Of a stretch of DNA of 64,000 nucleotides, positions 1-9,333 are shown in pieces. Location: contig NZ_SOFM01000009.1 of NCBI RefSeq assembly GCF_004402705.1, positions 72,579-136,578 on the forward strand, written 5' to 3'. The stretch's first letter is position 1. Each line of letters begins with the position of its first letter. The position numbers and the translations under genes are program-made. Below the pieces are notes generated by a model. The model was not told the DNA's origin, made no database searches, and saw nothing but the letters and a program-made list of their open reading frames with translations. This DNA is from Cryobacterium mannosilyticum (GTDB taxonomy: Bacteria > Actinomycetota > Actinomycetes > Actinomycetales > Microbacteriaceae).

Positions 1-31
1 GCCCGGTGAGATCGAGGTGCGCGCGGCCTGA
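1..31 (+). CDS. possible 3' end of an upstream gene (partial)
   Basis: In the frame starting at base 2 the sequence reads nine sense codons (P-G-E-I-E-V-R-A-A) and then TGA at 29-31. This could be the tail of a gene that begins outside the window. It is too short to identify, and the call rests only on the open frame and the stop close to the next gene. Confidence 0.25.
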   Translation, partial: PGEIEVRAA

Positions 32-70
32 TGGTGGCCGGGTCGCGTCGTGCGGCCTACGCTAGCGGTC

Positions 71-649
71 ATGGGAGCCAATGCCGACAAGCCGATCCTG
101 CTCTTCGAGACGGTGGCCGACTGGGAAGCGTGGTTGGAGCAGAATGCCGGCCATGACGGAGTGAGACTCCAATTGCGCAAGAAGAAATCCGTCGTACCCG
201 GGATCACCTATCCGCTGGCGTTGGAGAGCGCGCTCTGCTTCGGCTGGATCGACGGGCAGGCCGGGTCTCTCGACGACGACTACCATCTGCAGGTCTTCAC
301 CCCGCGGCGCGCCCGCAGCGTGTGGTCGCAGCGCAACCAGGGCCTGGTCGCCGCGCTCATCGCGGACGGGCGGATGCGCCCCGCCGGCCACGCGGAGATC
401 GACCGGGCCAGGGCGGACGGCCGGTGGGAGGTGGCTTACCGCCAGAAGGACAGCCCGGTGCCCGAGGACCTCCGGGTGGCCCTCGACGCCAACCCTGCCG
501 CCTCGTCGGCGTTCGCGACACTGGACTCCCAGAACCGGTTCGCGATCCTGTTCCGCATCAACGCTGTGAAAAGAGCCCAGACCCGCGCCGCGAAGATCGC
601 GGGCTACGTGGAGATGCTCGCGGACGGCCGCGCGATCTACCCGCGATGA
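71..649 (+). CDS. YdeI/OmpD-associated family protein
   Basis: A 192-residue cytosolic protein of the YdeI/OmpD-associated (bacteriocin-protection-like) family. The N-terminal part contains the family hallmark ALCFGWIDGQ near residue 60 and RSVWSQRNQ near residue 90; the C-terminal part carries the YdeI-type helical segment (AFATLDSQNRFAILFRI). The molecular role of the family is not settled. I chose ATG at 71 over GTG at 50 because a TACGCT -10-like hexamer lies at 58-63. That leaves almost no 5' leader and suggests a leaderless transcript; no Shine-Dalgarno is visible before either start. It is convergent with the ABC exporter genes that follow. Confidence 0.75.
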   Translation: MGANADKPILLFETVADWEAWLEQNAGHDGVRLQLRKKKSVVPGITYPLALESALCFGWIDGQAGSLDDDYHLQVFTPRRARSVWSQRNQGLVAALIADGRMRPAGHAEIDRARADGRWEVAYRQKDSPVPEDLRVALDANPAASSAFATLDSQNRFAILFRINAVKRAQTRAAKIAGYVEMLADGRAIYPR

Positions 650-668
650 GCCTCCGGCGAACGGATGC

Positions 669-2261
669 CTAAGGAGCCAGGTCGCGCCGGCGGAACGCCG
701 TCGTTCCCGCGGCCAGGAACGCGACCGCGACCACCGTGAGCCAGAGCAGGCCGTCGAGGTTCGGATCGGGCCCTGGGAGGAGCGGCGAGTGCGCGAACGG
801 GCTGAGGTCGATGACCATTTGGGGCACGCCCCACAGTGTGCCGAACTCGCCGGCCAGGATGAACGCGATGTAGGCGACCCAGGCGCCCGCGGTGGCCCGG
901 GGCCAGAGGCCCCAGATGAGGATGGCCAGTCCCACCACGACCCACGCGGCCGGGATCCTCGCGATCGCCGCGATCGTGACCCGGGCGATCTGGCTCGGAT
1001 CATCCACGGCGAGGGCATGACCGGCGCCCGTTCCGGCACCGGCGATGATCAGCAGCCAGGCGACACCGGCGAGGGCCAGCCCGCCGTGAGCGGCGAGCAT
1101 CCGGACCCGCCCGACCGACGTCGCGAGGAGCGCCTCCGCGTGCCCCGCGGCTTCCTCGCCCCGGAGCCGGGACACCGCGACGATGCCGTAGGCGGCGACG
1201 AAGGTGCCGAACAGCCCGATCTCGGCGGCGAGGAAGGCATCCGTCAGACCCTGCTTGCCGCCGAGCTGTTCGATGATCGCCTTCATACCGGGGGAGTTGA
1301 GAAGCTCGGCAACCGTGTGCGCGATCGTGCCGAGAACCGGGCCCAGGATGGCCAGTGCGATGGTCCACGCCAGCAGCGTGGGGGCCTGCAGGCGCCAGGC
1401 CAGGCCGAGCGGCGTCCCCAGCCGGCCCGCTGCAGGACCGGAGCGCTCGGTGATCATCCCGCTGCCGAGGTCCCGGCGACGACGCAGGAGGAACGCCGCG
1501 GCCGCGGTCACCGCCGTGGCGGCCAGGGGCAGTGCCAGGACGCCCCAGTGGTCACCCGCGAACGCCCTGATCTGCTGATTCCACCCGATCGGCGACAGCC
1601 AGGACAGCCAGCCTGGTCCGGCTTCGGAGAGGTCACCGACCGCCCGGAGCATATAGGCGGCCCCGATCCCCGCCAGGGCCAGCCCGCTGGCGGCTCGTGC
1701 GCCCGTGGTGACCTGCGCGGTCGCTGCGGCCAGGCCGGCGAAACAGGCCCCCGTGACCGCCCAGCCGGCGCCGAACGCCACCGAACCGGCCGCAGGCAGG
1801 CCCGCGGCGAGGAGCCCCGCGGCGGTGGCCGCCCCGATTGCCGCGCTGGCCCCGATGGCGACGATCAACGCCGCGGCGAGCGGGGCCGAGCGCCCGACCA
1901 CGCCGGCGCCGACAAGCTCGAGCCGTCCCGACTCCTCCTCGGCGCGGGTGTGCCGGATCACGACGACCACCATCAGGATCGCCACGGCCACCGCACCGAA
2001 GACGGCGGGTTTGAACATGGCCAGCGCGCCGAGCGAGGCGGGATCGTAGATCCGCCCGTACATGGCCACGATCGCGGCGGACGCGTTGACCGCCCCGGCC
2101 GCCTCGATCCGGGACGCCGGATCGGGGTACAGGCCCGCGGTCGCCGACGCGGACGAGGCGGCGATCCCGGCGAATCCGAGAACGGACCCGAGCAGCAGCC
2201 AGCGGTCCCGGCGCAGTGCCAGACGAAGCAGGCTGCCCGTGCCCCGCAGCTGGCTGCTCAC
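669..2261 (-). CDS. ABC-2 type exporter permease (polyketide-antibiotic exporter-like)
   Basis: About 530 residues with roughly 12 hydrophobic segments arranged as two similar halves, each ending in a short arginine-rich cytoplasmic stretch (LLRRRRDLG and FRRRDLAP). This is the architecture of TnrB3/antibiotic-exporter permeases, which work as the membrane partner of a single ABC ATPase. GTG at 2261 was chosen because it overlaps the stop of the upstream ATPase gene (GTGA, 2258-2261), so the two are translationally coupled. The substrate cannot be read from sequence; a lipophilic drug or metabolite is the usual assumption. The open frame extends far upstream into the ATPase gene, but that part has no coding character of its own. 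Confidence 0.8.
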   Translation of the reverse strand: MSSQLRGTGSLLRLALRRDRWLLLGSVLGFAGIAASSASATAGLYPDPASRIEAAGAVNASAAIVAMYGRIYDPASLGALAMFKPAVFGAVAVAILMVVVVIRHTRAEEESGRLELVGAGVVGRSAPLAAALIVAIGASAAIGAATAAGLLAAGLPAAGSVAFGAGWAVTGACFAGLAAATAQVTTGARAASGLALAGIGAAYMLRAVGDLSEAGPGWLSWLSPIGWNQQIRAFAGDHWGVLALPLAATAVTAAAAFLLRRRRDLGSGMITERSGPAAGRLGTPLGLAWRLQAPTLLAWTIALAILGPVLGTIAHTVAELLNSPGMKAIIEQLGGKQGLTDAFLAAEIGLFGTFVAAYGIVAVSRLRGEEAAGHAEALLATSVGRVRMLAAHGGLALAGVAWLLIIAGAGTGAGHALAVDDPSQIARVTIAAIARIPAAWVVVGLAILIWGLWPRATAGAWVAYIAFILAGEFGTLWGVPQMVIDLSPFAHSPLLPGPDPNLDGLLWLTVVAVAFLAAGTTAFRRRDLAP

Positions 2262-3148
2262 CTCCGTACGCTCTCGTAGTGGCGCAGGAACAGCTCCTCC
2301 AGGGTCGGCGGGCTGCTCGTCAGCGAGCTGACCCCTGCCGCGCTGAGCGCGGCGAGCAGCCCGGGGAGTCCGGCCGTTTCCACGCTCGCCGTGATGCGGT
2401 TGCCGGTCACCACCACCTCGTGCACGCCGGGCATCGCGGCGAGACCGGCCGGCACCGCCGGCACCTCGGCCTGGATCACCGTGCGGGTCAGGTGCCGCAT
2501 GGCGGCGATGGATCCGGTCTCCACGACGGCGCCATTTCGGATGATGCTGACCCGGTCGCACAACGCCTCGACCTCGGCCAGGATGTGGCTGCTCAGCAGC
2601 ACCGTGCGCCCGGCGGTGCGCAACTCCTGCACGCAGGAACGGAAGGTGGCCTCCATCAGCGGGTCCAGGCCGGAGGTCGGTTCGTCCAGGAGCAACAGCT
2701 CGACGTCGCTGGCCAATGCGGCGATCAACGCCACCTTCTGCCGGTTGCCCTTCGAGTAGGTGCGGCACTTCTTGGTGGGATCCAGCTGAAACCTCTCCAA
2801 CAGGTCGGCGCGCCGCACCGGGTTGAGTCCGCCGCGCAACCGGCCGAGCAGATCGATGACCTCTCCGCCGGACAGAGACGGCCAGAGCGTCACATCCCCG
2901 GGCACATAGGCCAGGCGGCGGTGCAGGTCGACCGCGTCGGACCACGGGTCGCCCCCGAGCAACGCCACCTCTCCGGAGTCGGCCCGGAGAAGCCCCAGCA
3001 GGATGCGCAGGGTCGTCGTCTTCCCCGAACCGTTCGGTCCCAGGAAGCCGTGAACCTCGCCGACCTCCACAGCCAGGTCGAGGCGATCCAGGGCCCTGAC
3101 CTTGCCGAAACTCTTCGTCAGGCCCCGCACACTGATGGCTTCGCTCAT
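2258..3148 (-). CDS. ABC transporter ATP-binding protein (exporter partner)
   Basis: A 296-residue ATPase of the antibiotic/ABC-2 class. Walker A is GPNGSGKTTT near residue 38 and Walker B is ELLLLDEPTSGLDP near residue 150; the H-loop is SSHIL. The signature segment is YSKGNRQKV rather than LSGGQ, which is the usual variant in this exporter subfamily and not a defect. A 100-residue C-terminal extension follows the nucleotide-binding domain. It is the first gene of a two-gene operon with the permease, overlapping by GTGA. It is transcribed away from the polyamine importer, and about 150 bases separate the two start codons. Confidence 0.88.
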   Translation of the reverse strand: MSEAISVRGLTKSFGKVRALDRLDLAVEVGEVHGFLGPNGSGKTTTLRILLGLLRADSGEVALLGGDPWSDAVDLHRRLAYVPGDVTLWPSLSGGEVIDLLGRLRGGLNPVRRADLLERFQLDPTKKCRTYSKGNRQKVALIAALASDVELLLLDEPTSGLDPLMEATFRSCVQELRTAGRTVLLSSHILAEVEALCDRVSIIRNGAVVETGSIAAMRHLTRTVIQAEVPAVPAGLAAMPGVHEVVVTGNRITASVETAGLPGLLAALSAAGVSSLTSSPPTLEELFLRHYESVRR

Positions 3149-3262
3149 ATTTCACACCCTACTCAGCCTGACGGGCGCGGACGAGAGGGGCCATGATGGC
3201 GGCGAAGCGCATTGTGACCCGACCGCAACATCGGAAACCGGACGAAGTTACATCCGCTTCCA

Positions 3263-3268
3263 TATGAT
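3263..3268 (+). promoter_or_regulatory. candidate -10 element for the polyamine importer operon
   Basis: TATGAT at 3263-3268 lies about 30 bases before the GTG start of the importer ATPase, in the only intergenic gap ahead of the operon. No convincing -35 is seen at 17 bases spacing, so this is a weak call. Confidence 0.3.
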
Positions 3269-3297
3269 TTAGCGACAAGGACGAGCGAGGAGGCCCC

Positions 3298-4380
3298 GTG
3301 GCTGCTGACCGACCAGCGATCCGGTTGACCGGGTTGACCAAGACGTTCGGCGCGGTCAACGCCGTCGACGGGGTCGACCTCGACATCGCGGAGGGGGAGT
3401 TCTTCTCCATGCTCGGGCCGTCCGGCTCGGGCAAGACGACCGTGCTCCGCCTGATCGCCGGATTCGAACAGCCCACCAGCGGCACGGTGTCCCTCTTCGG
3501 CCAGGACGTCACGGAGCGCGCGCCATTCGACCGTGACGTCAACACGGTCTTCCAGGACTACGCCCTCTTCCCGCACATGAGCGTGCTCGACAACGTCGCC
3601 TACGGACTCCGGGTGCGCGGGATGCCGAGACGCGAACGGCACGCACTGGCCAGGGAAGCGCTCGCCACCGTGCGCCTCGAGGGTTACGGCGACCGTAAAC
3701 CAGGTCAGTTGTCCGGCGGCCAGCGCCAACGGGTCGCCCTCGCCAGGGCGACGGTGGTGCGCCCCAAGGCGCTGCTCCTCGACGAGCCGCTCGGTGCCCT
3801 CGACCTCAAACTCCGGGAACAGATGCAGGTCGAGCTCAAGGAACTGCAGCGCGAACTCGGGATCACCTTCATCTTCGTCACGCACGACCAGGAGGAAGCC
3901 CTCACCCTCAGCGACCGGATCGCGGTCTTCAACGAGGGCCGGATCGAGCAACTCGGCAGTCCGGCCGAGATCTACGACAAACCGGTCTCACCGTTCGTCG
4001 CCGCGTTCGTCGGCACCTCCAACATCCTCGACGACACCCTGTCCAGGCTGGTGCTCGGGCGCGGCGGCATCCACTCCGTGCGGCCGGAGAAGATGAGCAT
4101 CGGCCGCGAGGGCACCGCCATCCACACCGACCGCGAGGCGGCGGGCGTCCTCGCCGAGGTCATCTACGTGGGCAGCAGCACCCGCCTGATCGTCGACCTC
4201 GACATCGGCACGCGCGTCACCGTGCTCGAACAGAACGACGCCGACCGGGTCGGCGAAGACGAACGCGGATCCCGGGTGCAGGTGGGCTGGGACGAACGCG
4301 ACACGGTGGCCCTGGCCGCCGGCCCGGTTGCCTCCGACGACCTTCCCCCGCTCACCAGACCAGAACCTGCAACACGCTAA
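3298..4380 (+). CDS. potA: spermidine/putrescine-type ABC importer, ATP-binding protein
   Basis: A 360-residue ATPase energising uptake of a polyamine or related cation. It has Walker A GPSGSGKTTV, a Q-loop FQDYALFPHM typical of PotA/CysA ATPases, signature LSGGQRQRVALARA, Walker B LLLDEPLGALD and H-loop VTHDQEEA. A C-terminal TOBE-like regulatory domain occupies about residues 260-345. GTG at 3298 has a good Shine-Dalgarno, GAGGAGG, seven bases upstream. It is first in a four-gene operon with the order ATPase, binding protein, permease, permease. Polyamine specificity is inferred from family and gene order; related systems carry thiamine or iron. Confidence 0.87.
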   Translation: MAADRPAIRLTGLTKTFGAVNAVDGVDLDIAEGEFFSMLGPSGSGKTTVLRLIAGFEQPTSGTVSLFGQDVTERAPFDRDVNTVFQDYALFPHMSVLDNVAYGLRVRGMPRRERHALAREALATVRLEGYGDRKPGQLSGGQRQRVALARATVVRPKALLLDEPLGALDLKLREQMQVELKELQRELGITFIFVTHDQEEALTLSDRIAVFNEGRIEQLGSPAEIYDKPVSPFVAAFVGTSNILDDTLSRLVLGRGGIHSVRPEKMSIGREGTAIHTDREAAGVLAEVIYVGSSTRLIVDLDIGTRVTVLEQNDADRVGEDERGSRVQVGWDERDTVALAAGPVASDDLPPLTRPEPATR

Positions 4381-4397
4381 CTCGAATGGAGACCGCA

Positions 4398-5600
4398 ATG
4401 AATCGCTCTACTCCCCGTCGTCGCACGAAGACGTCGGCCACCCTCGCCGGGCTGGCCATCCTCTCCGTCGCCCTCCTGACCGCCTGCGGCACGACCTCGG
4501 CCGGCAACGGCGGAAGCACGGGGGCCAAGGCCCCGACGAAACTCGGCACCAACGAAGGGGCGGTGTCGATCCTCGCCTGGCCGGGCTACGTGGAGGACGG
4601 CAGCAACGACCCGGCCGTCGACTGGGTCAGCGCCTTCCAGGACGAGACCGGGTGCAAGGTCACCAGCAAGACCTACGGCACCTCGGACGAGGCGTTCAAC
4701 CTGATGAAGACCGGCGACTACGACGTGGTCGCGGCATCCGGCGACGCCTCGCTTCGTCTCGTCGCGGCCGGCGACGTCGCCCCCGTGAACACCGACCTGA
4801 TCCCCAACTACGCCGGCGTCTACGACTTCCTCAAACTGCAGGCCTGGAACAGCGTCGACGGCGTCTCCTACGGGGTGCCGCACGGCTACGGGGCGAATCT
4901 GCTCATGTACACAACGGACGCCGTGACCCCGGCGCCCACGTCCTGGGACGTCGTGTTCGACAAGTCCTCGGCCTACAAAGGCAAGGTCACCGCCTACGAC
5001 TCGCCGATCTACATCGCGGATGCCGCCATGTACCTGATGAGCCACCAGCCCGACCTCGGCATCAAGAACCCCTACGCCCTCGACGAGAAGCAGCTGGCCG
5101 CGGCCGTGGACCTCCTCAAGGTGCAGCGCCCGAACATCGGCGAGTACTGGTCGGACTACCTCAAGTCGATCCAGGCATTCGAGACCGGGGACACCGTCGT
5201 CGGCACGACCTGGCAGGTCATCCGCAACTCCCTGGCCCCGGGCACCAAGGCGGAAGTCGTCGTGCCCTCCGAGGGAGTCACCGGTTGGTCGGACACCTGG
5301 ATGGTCGCGGCGAAGGCGAAGAACCCGAACTGCGCGTACGCCTGGCTGAACTACATCAGCAGTCCGAAGGCCAACGCCCAGGCCACCGAGTACTTCGGCG
5401 AGGCACCCTCCAACCAGAAGGCCTGCGACTTCATGTCCAACCCTGACCAGTGCTCGCTCTTCCACGCCGGCGACGCCGACTACGCGTCGAAGATCTGGTA
5501 TTGGACCACCCCGATCGCCACCTGCGTCGACGGCCGCACCGACGTGAAGTGCACCGACTACGCCGCCTGGACCACCGCCTGGCAGGAGATCAAGGGCTGA
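4398..5600 (+). CDS. potD: polyamine-type ABC transporter substrate-binding lipoprotein
   Basis: An extracellular solute-binding lipoprotein of about 400 residues (PotD/PotF-like, SBP_bac_8 class). The signal peptide ends in the lipobox LTAC with the lipidated Cys at residue 30. Fold hallmarks include ILAWPGYVED near residue 60, YDVVAASGD near residue 113, and DTWMVAAKA. ATG at 4398 was preferred over 4386 because GGAGA sits 5 bases before it. It follows potA by 17 bases. It is somewhat longer than enteric PotD (about 348 residues), with an extra C-terminal Cys-containing segment (CDFMSNPDQCSLF). Putrescine as ligand would fit the catabolic cluster at 56500-63837, but that is inference. Confidence 0.83.
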   Translation: MNRSTPRRRTKTSATLAGLAILSVALLTACGTTSAGNGGSTGAKAPTKLGTNEGAVSILAWPGYVEDGSNDPAVDWVSAFQDETGCKVTSKTYGTSDEAFNLMKTGDYDVVAASGDASLRLVAAGDVAPVNTDLIPNYAGVYDFLKLQAWNSVDGVSYGVPHGYGANLLMYTTDAVTPAPTSWDVVFDKSSAYKGKVTAYDSPIYIADAAMYLMSHQPDLGIKNPYALDEKQLAAAVDLLKVQRPNIGEYWSDYLKSIQAFETGDTVVGTTWQVIRNSLAPGTKAEVVVPSEGVTGWSDTWMVAAKAKNPNCAYAWLNYISSPKANAQATEYFGEAPSNQKACDFMSNPDQCSLFHAGDADYASKIWYWTTPIATCVDGRTDVKCTDYAAWTTAWQEIKG

Positions 5601-5653
5601 CGCGCGGGCCATCCACCCTCCGTTTGAGCCGCGTCCGGCGAGAGAAAGACACC

Positions 5654-6580
5654 ATGACCGTTGACACTCCGACCCGGCCCGCCGGCCGGCCGATCGTTCC
5701 CGCCCCGCGGGACACGGTCGCCCGGCGGGGCTCGGTCTTCCTGAGCAGGCATCCGAGGCTGCGCCTGTCGCTGCTGCTGTCGGCGCCGATGTTCTGGCTG
5801 GGCCTGGTCTACATCGCGGCCCTGGCTGCCCTGTTGATCACCGCGCTCTGGACGGTCGACACCTTCACCGGCACAATCTCGCAGACCTGGACTCTCGACA
5901 ACATCGTCGCGGTGCTCACCGGGTCGCTCTACCAAACGGTCACCCTCCGTACGCTCGGGGTGGCCCTGATGGTGACCCTCGTCGACATCCTGATCGCCCT
6001 GCCGATCGCGTTCTACATGGCCAAGGTGGCCAGCGCCCGACTGCAACGGGTGCTCGTGATCGCGGTGCTGATGCCGCTCTGGGCGAGCTATCTCGTCAAG
6101 GCCTACGCCTGGCGCTCCGTGCTCTCCCGGGACGGGATCTTCGAATGGCTGGCGGCGCCGTTCGGCGGTCACACCCCGGGCTACGGCCTGCCCGCGACCA
6201 TCATCACGCTGTCCTACCTGTGGCTGCCGTACGTGATCCTCCCCATCTACGCGGGGCTCGAGCGGGTGCCGGACTCGCTGCTGGAGGCATCCGGAGACCT
6301 GGGCGGCAAGACCTGGTCGACGCTGCGCCTCGTGGTGCTGCCGATGATCTGGCCGGCCATCATCGCCGGCTCGATCTTCAGCTTCAGCTTGTCGCTCGGC
6401 GACTACATCACGGTGAACATCGTCGGCGGGGCCAACCAGATGCTCGGAAACCTCGTCTACACGAACGTCGGCGCGGCCAACAACCTGCCGCTCGCCGCGG
6501 CCATCGCGTTGATCCCGATCGTGATCATCTTCGCCTACCTCGCCGCGGTACGCCGCACCGGTGCGCTGGAAAACCTGTAG
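5654..6580 (+). CDS. potB: polyamine-type ABC transporter permease 1
   Basis: An inner-membrane permease of about 308 residues, with six predicted transmembrane segments and a long cytosolic N-terminus. The EAA-loop motif (EASGDLGGKTWSTLRLVVLP) near residue 213 contacts the ATPase. ATG at 5654 (MTVDTPTRP) was chosen, with GAGAAAGA as a modest ribosome site; the open frame further upstream only overlaps the end of the binding-protein gene in another frame. It lies 53 bases after potD and is followed directly by the second permease, as in pot operons. Confidence 0.86.
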   Translation: MTVDTPTRPAGRPIVPAPRDTVARRGSVFLSRHPRLRLSLLLSAPMFWLGLVYIAALAALLITALWTVDTFTGTISQTWTLDNIVAVLTGSLYQTVTLRTLGVALMVTLVDILIALPIAFYMAKVASARLQRVLVIAVLMPLWASYLVKAYAWRSVLSRDGIFEWLAAPFGGHTPGYGLPATIITLSYLWLPYVILPIYAGLERVPDSLLEASGDLGGKTWSTLRLVVLPMIWPAIIAGSIFSFSLSLGDYITVNIVGGANQMLGNLVYTNVGAANNLPLAAAIALIPIVIIFAYLAAVRRTGALENL

Positions 6581-6588
6581 GGGCCATC

Positions 6589-7389
6589 ATGAGACTGAGC
6601 CGCCCAGCCCGGGGCCTTCTGGCCGCGATCACGATCGTCGTGCTCGCGGCAATCTACCTGCCGCTTGTCGTGGTGCTCGTCAACTCGTTCAGCACGAGCA
6701 CGAGCCTGACCTGGCCGCCGCCCGGCTTCACCCTGGAGTGGTGGGTGAAGGCCTTCGGCAACGCGGGCGCGCTCGATGCGGTGCTGACCAGCGTGCAGGT
6801 CGCGCTCGCCGCCACCGTGATCTCCCTGGTGCTCGGCACGCTGGCCTCCCTGGCCCTGCAGCGCTTCGAGTTCTTCGGGCGGGAGGCGGTGAGCCTGCTG
6901 GTGATCCTGCCGATCGCGCTGCCCGGCATCATCACCGGCATCGCGCTCAACAACGCGTTCCGCACGATCCTCGGCGTGCAACTCTCCATCGTCACCGTGA
7001 TCGTCGCCCACGCCACGTTCTGCATCGTCACGGTGTTCAACAACGTGATCGCGCGCCTCCGCCGGCTCGGCACGAGCTACGAGGATGCGTCCGCCGATCT
7101 GGGCGCGGGGGTATGGACGACCTTCCGGCTGATCACGTTCCCCCAGCTGCGATCCGCGCTGTTCGCGGGTGGGCTGCTGGCGTTCGCCCTGTCCTTCGAC
7201 GAGATCATCGTCACGACCTTCACGGCAGGGTCGTCGGTGAAGACCCTGCCGCTCTGGATCCTCGACAACCTGTTCCGGCCGAACCAGGCCCCCGTGGTCA
7301 ACGTGATCGCCGTCGTGCTCGTGCTGGTGTCGATCGTGCCGATCTACATCGCCCAGCGCATCGCCGGGGCTGAGAAGATCGCCCGGTAG
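6589..7389 (+). CDS. potC: polyamine-type ABC transporter permease 2
   Basis: A 266-residue membrane permease pairing with the preceding one. It starts MRLSRPARG at 6589, eight bases after the previous stop, with AGGGGCC before it. The EAA loop EDASADLGAGVWTTFRLITFPQ near residue 165 and the motif FALSFDEIIVTTFTAG are classic for PotC. It is the last gene of the importer operon. A short stem (CGAGAC/GTCTCG, 7405-7421) between this and the convergent next gene could end transcription. Confidence 0.86.
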   Translation: MRLSRPARGLLAAITIVVLAAIYLPLVVVLVNSFSTSTSLTWPPPGFTLEWWVKAFGNAGALDAVLTSVQVALAATVISLVLGTLASLALQRFEFFGREAVSLLVILPIALPGIITGIALNNAFRTILGVQLSIVTVIVAHATFCIVTVFNNVIARLRRLGTSYEDASADLGAGVWTTFRLITFPQLRSALFAGGLLAFALSFDEIIVTTFTAGSSVKTLPLWILDNLFRPNQAPVVNVIAVVLVLVSIVPIYIAQRIAGAEKIAR

Positions 7390-7423
7390 GGCACCCGTCC
7401 GGTCGAGACCCCGAGTCTCGGCA

Positions 7424-7984
7424 CTAGACCCGCGCGTCCCGCCCGGTCAGGGCGAGCAGCCGCGACTGCAGCGGGGCATCCTCGGCGATCGGCACAGGGG
7501 AGGCGAAGAGGCCGCTGGCCTCCAGCGTGTCCCGCTGCGGCTCGAAGACCGTCCAGACGGCCTCGACGAGCGACCCGTCGAGCGTGTCGTCTGCGGTCGT
7601 CGCCCGGGCGAGGTCCCAGGTGTGGATGGCGACCTCGGAGACCTGCTCTCGCAGGTAGTCGAGTGCGGTCACGGTGTCATAGGACAGGGTCACAGGGGCG
7701 TCCAGCGGCGTCGCCCGCCACGCGGCGGTCGCTGCCTCCGAGTAGGTGCGCCATTCGGCGGCCAGGTCCGCACCCAGCGGAGCCAGCGCGCGGCGGGCCT
7801 CGAGCGGGGAGAGCCCGCTGAGCAGGGGCGGGATCCACTGTTGCTCGAGCACCACATGGCGCACGAGGTCCCGCACGGTCCAGTCGGCGTCGGGCGTGGC
7901 CTGGTCCCACTCGGTGATCCGGTCCATCCGGGCGGTGAACTCGTCGTGGGCCAATTTCTGCAGCGCAATCCAATCGTGCGTCAT
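7424..7984 (-). CDS. DinB-fold protein, TIGR03086 / mycothiol-dependent maleylpyruvate isomerase-like
   Basis: A 186-residue four-helix DinB-superfamily protein of the TIGR03086 type, common in mycothiol-producing actinobacteria. Visible hallmarks are WTVRDLVRHVVLEQQW with a metal-binding His near residue 41, and VAIHTWDLARATTADD near residue 125. Such proteins are thought to bind a divalent metal and act in thiol transfer or isomerisation; the substrate here is unknown. The start at 7984 (MTHDWIALQ) has a strong AAAGGAGC ribosome site. It is divergent from the DNA polymerase IV gene. Confidence 0.75.
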   Translation of the reverse strand: MTHDWIALQKLAHDEFTARMDRITEWDQATPDADWTVRDLVRHVVLEQQWIPPLLSGLSPLEARRALAPLGADLAAEWRTYSEAATAAWRATPLDAPVTLSYDTVTALDYLREQVSEVAIHTWDLARATTADDTLDGSLVEAVWTVFEPQRDTLEASGLFASPVPIAEDAPLQSRLLALTGRDARV

Positions 7985-8103
7985 GGGTGCTCCTTTCGTT
8001 GTCGAGTGCAACCGAGTTCGGCCCGCCCGCATTCCGGGAGACGACATCGGATGCCGGGAATCGGGTGGCGCGCGAAGGCCGCCGAGTGGGTTAGGGTCGC
8101 TCC

Positions 8104-9324
8104 ATGAGCAGGCAGGACGGAAGCGACCGCACGGTCTCGGCGGCATCCGTCGACGACAGCACCGCGACCCTGCTGCACGTCGACCTCGACGCGTTCTTCG
8201 CCTCCGTGGAACTGCTCGACCACCCCGAACTCGTCGACAAGCCCGTGATCGTGGGGCACCGCTCCGGCCGGTCCGTCGTCACCGCGGCGAACTACGTGGC
8301 CCGGCGCTACGGGGTCAACTCGGCCATGCCGATGGCACTCGCGTTGCGCCGCTGCCCGGCCGCGATCGTGCTCGAGCCCCAGATGAGCCGGTACAAGCAT
8401 TTCTCGGACCAGGTGATGGGCATCTTCGGCGACATCACGCCGCTGGTCGAACAGCTCGGCATCGACGAGGCGTTCCTCGACGTTGCGGGCGCCCGACGGC
8501 TGCACGGTTCGCCGGCCGTGATCGGGGCCCTGATCCGGCGCACCGTGGAGGCCGAGACCGGGCTCACCTGCTCCGTCGGCGCCGCGTCGACCAAGTTCGT
8601 GGCCAAGATGGCGTCGGGGCGCGCCAAACCCAACGGGCTGCTCGTGATCCCGGCGGAGGAGACCCTCGCCTTCCTGCATCCGCTGCCCGTCGGTGCCCTC
8701 TGGGGGGTCGGCCAGACGACCGAGGCCTCGCTGCTGCGGCTCGGCCTGCGTCAGATCGGCGATGTGGCCCGCACCCCGCTCGCGGTGCTGCAGAAGACCG
8801 TGGGGGAGGCGTCCGGACGCAAACTGCACGACCTGGCCTGGGGGCGGGACCCGCGTACGGTCACCACCGAGCGTGAGGAGAAGAGCGTCGGCCACGAGGT
8901 CACCTTCGAGCACGACGTCACGGATGTCGCCCGCCTGCGGAGCGAATTGCTGCGCCAGTCCGATGCGGTGGCGGCCCGGCTTCGCGGCGCAGGCCTCGTC
9001 GGCCGGTGCGTGGTGCTCAAACTGCGCTACGCGGACTTCAGCACGGTGACCCGGTCGCGCACGCTCGCGGAGGCCACCGACGTCGGCCGGCGGATCTATG
9101 AGGAGGCTGCGGCCAGCTTCGACACCCTCGCCGCCTCGGGCATCCGAGTGCGCCTGATCGGGGTGCGCGTCGAGCAACTGGGCGACGGTGACGGTCAGGG
9201 CCTCGGCCTGTGGGACCCGGACGACGACTGGCGGGGAGCCGAGCGGGCCGTTGACACGGTCACCGCCCGGTTCGGGCGGGGCGCGGTGCGTCCGGCCTCG
9301 TTGCTCAAACCCGACAAGGGGTAG
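8104..9324 (+). CDS. dinB: DNA polymerase IV (Y-family translesion polymerase)
   Basis: A 406-residue Y-family polymerase for error-prone bypass of DNA lesions. The catalytic motif HVDLDAFFASVE lies at residues 24-35 with the metal-binding aspartate, and the second catalytic motif is GIDEAFLDV near residue 120. The palm, finger and little-finger regions are complete (TCSVGAAS, GVGQTTEASLLRLGL). The C-terminus ends in LLKPDKG without an obvious beta-clamp-binding motif of the QxxLF type. No LexA/SOS box was recognised in the short divergent upstream region. Confidence 0.92.
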   Translation: MSRQDGSDRTVSAASVDDSTATLLHVDLDAFFASVELLDHPELVDKPVIVGHRSGRSVVTAANYVARRYGVNSAMPMALALRRCPAAIVLEPQMSRYKHFSDQVMGIFGDITPLVEQLGIDEAFLDVAGARRLHGSPAVIGALIRRTVEAETGLTCSVGAASTKFVAKMASGRAKPNGLLVIPAEETLAFLHPLPVGALWGVGQTTEASLLRLGLRQIGDVARTPLAVLQKTVGEASGRKLHDLAWGRDPRTVTTEREEKSVGHEVTFEHDVTDVARLRSELLRQSDAVAARLRGAGLVGRCVVLKLRYADFSTVTRSRTLAEATDVGRRIYEEAAASFDTLAASGIRVRLIGVRVEQLGDGDGQGLGLWDPDDDWRGAERAVDTVTARFGRGAVRPASLLKPDKG

Positions 9325-9333
9325 CCTGAGGGC

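Noticed and set aside
62..1039. Long minus-strand frame overlapping the YdeI gene and permease
   Set aside because: Arg/Pro/Ser-rich translation with no motif; a GC-driven shadow of the real genes.
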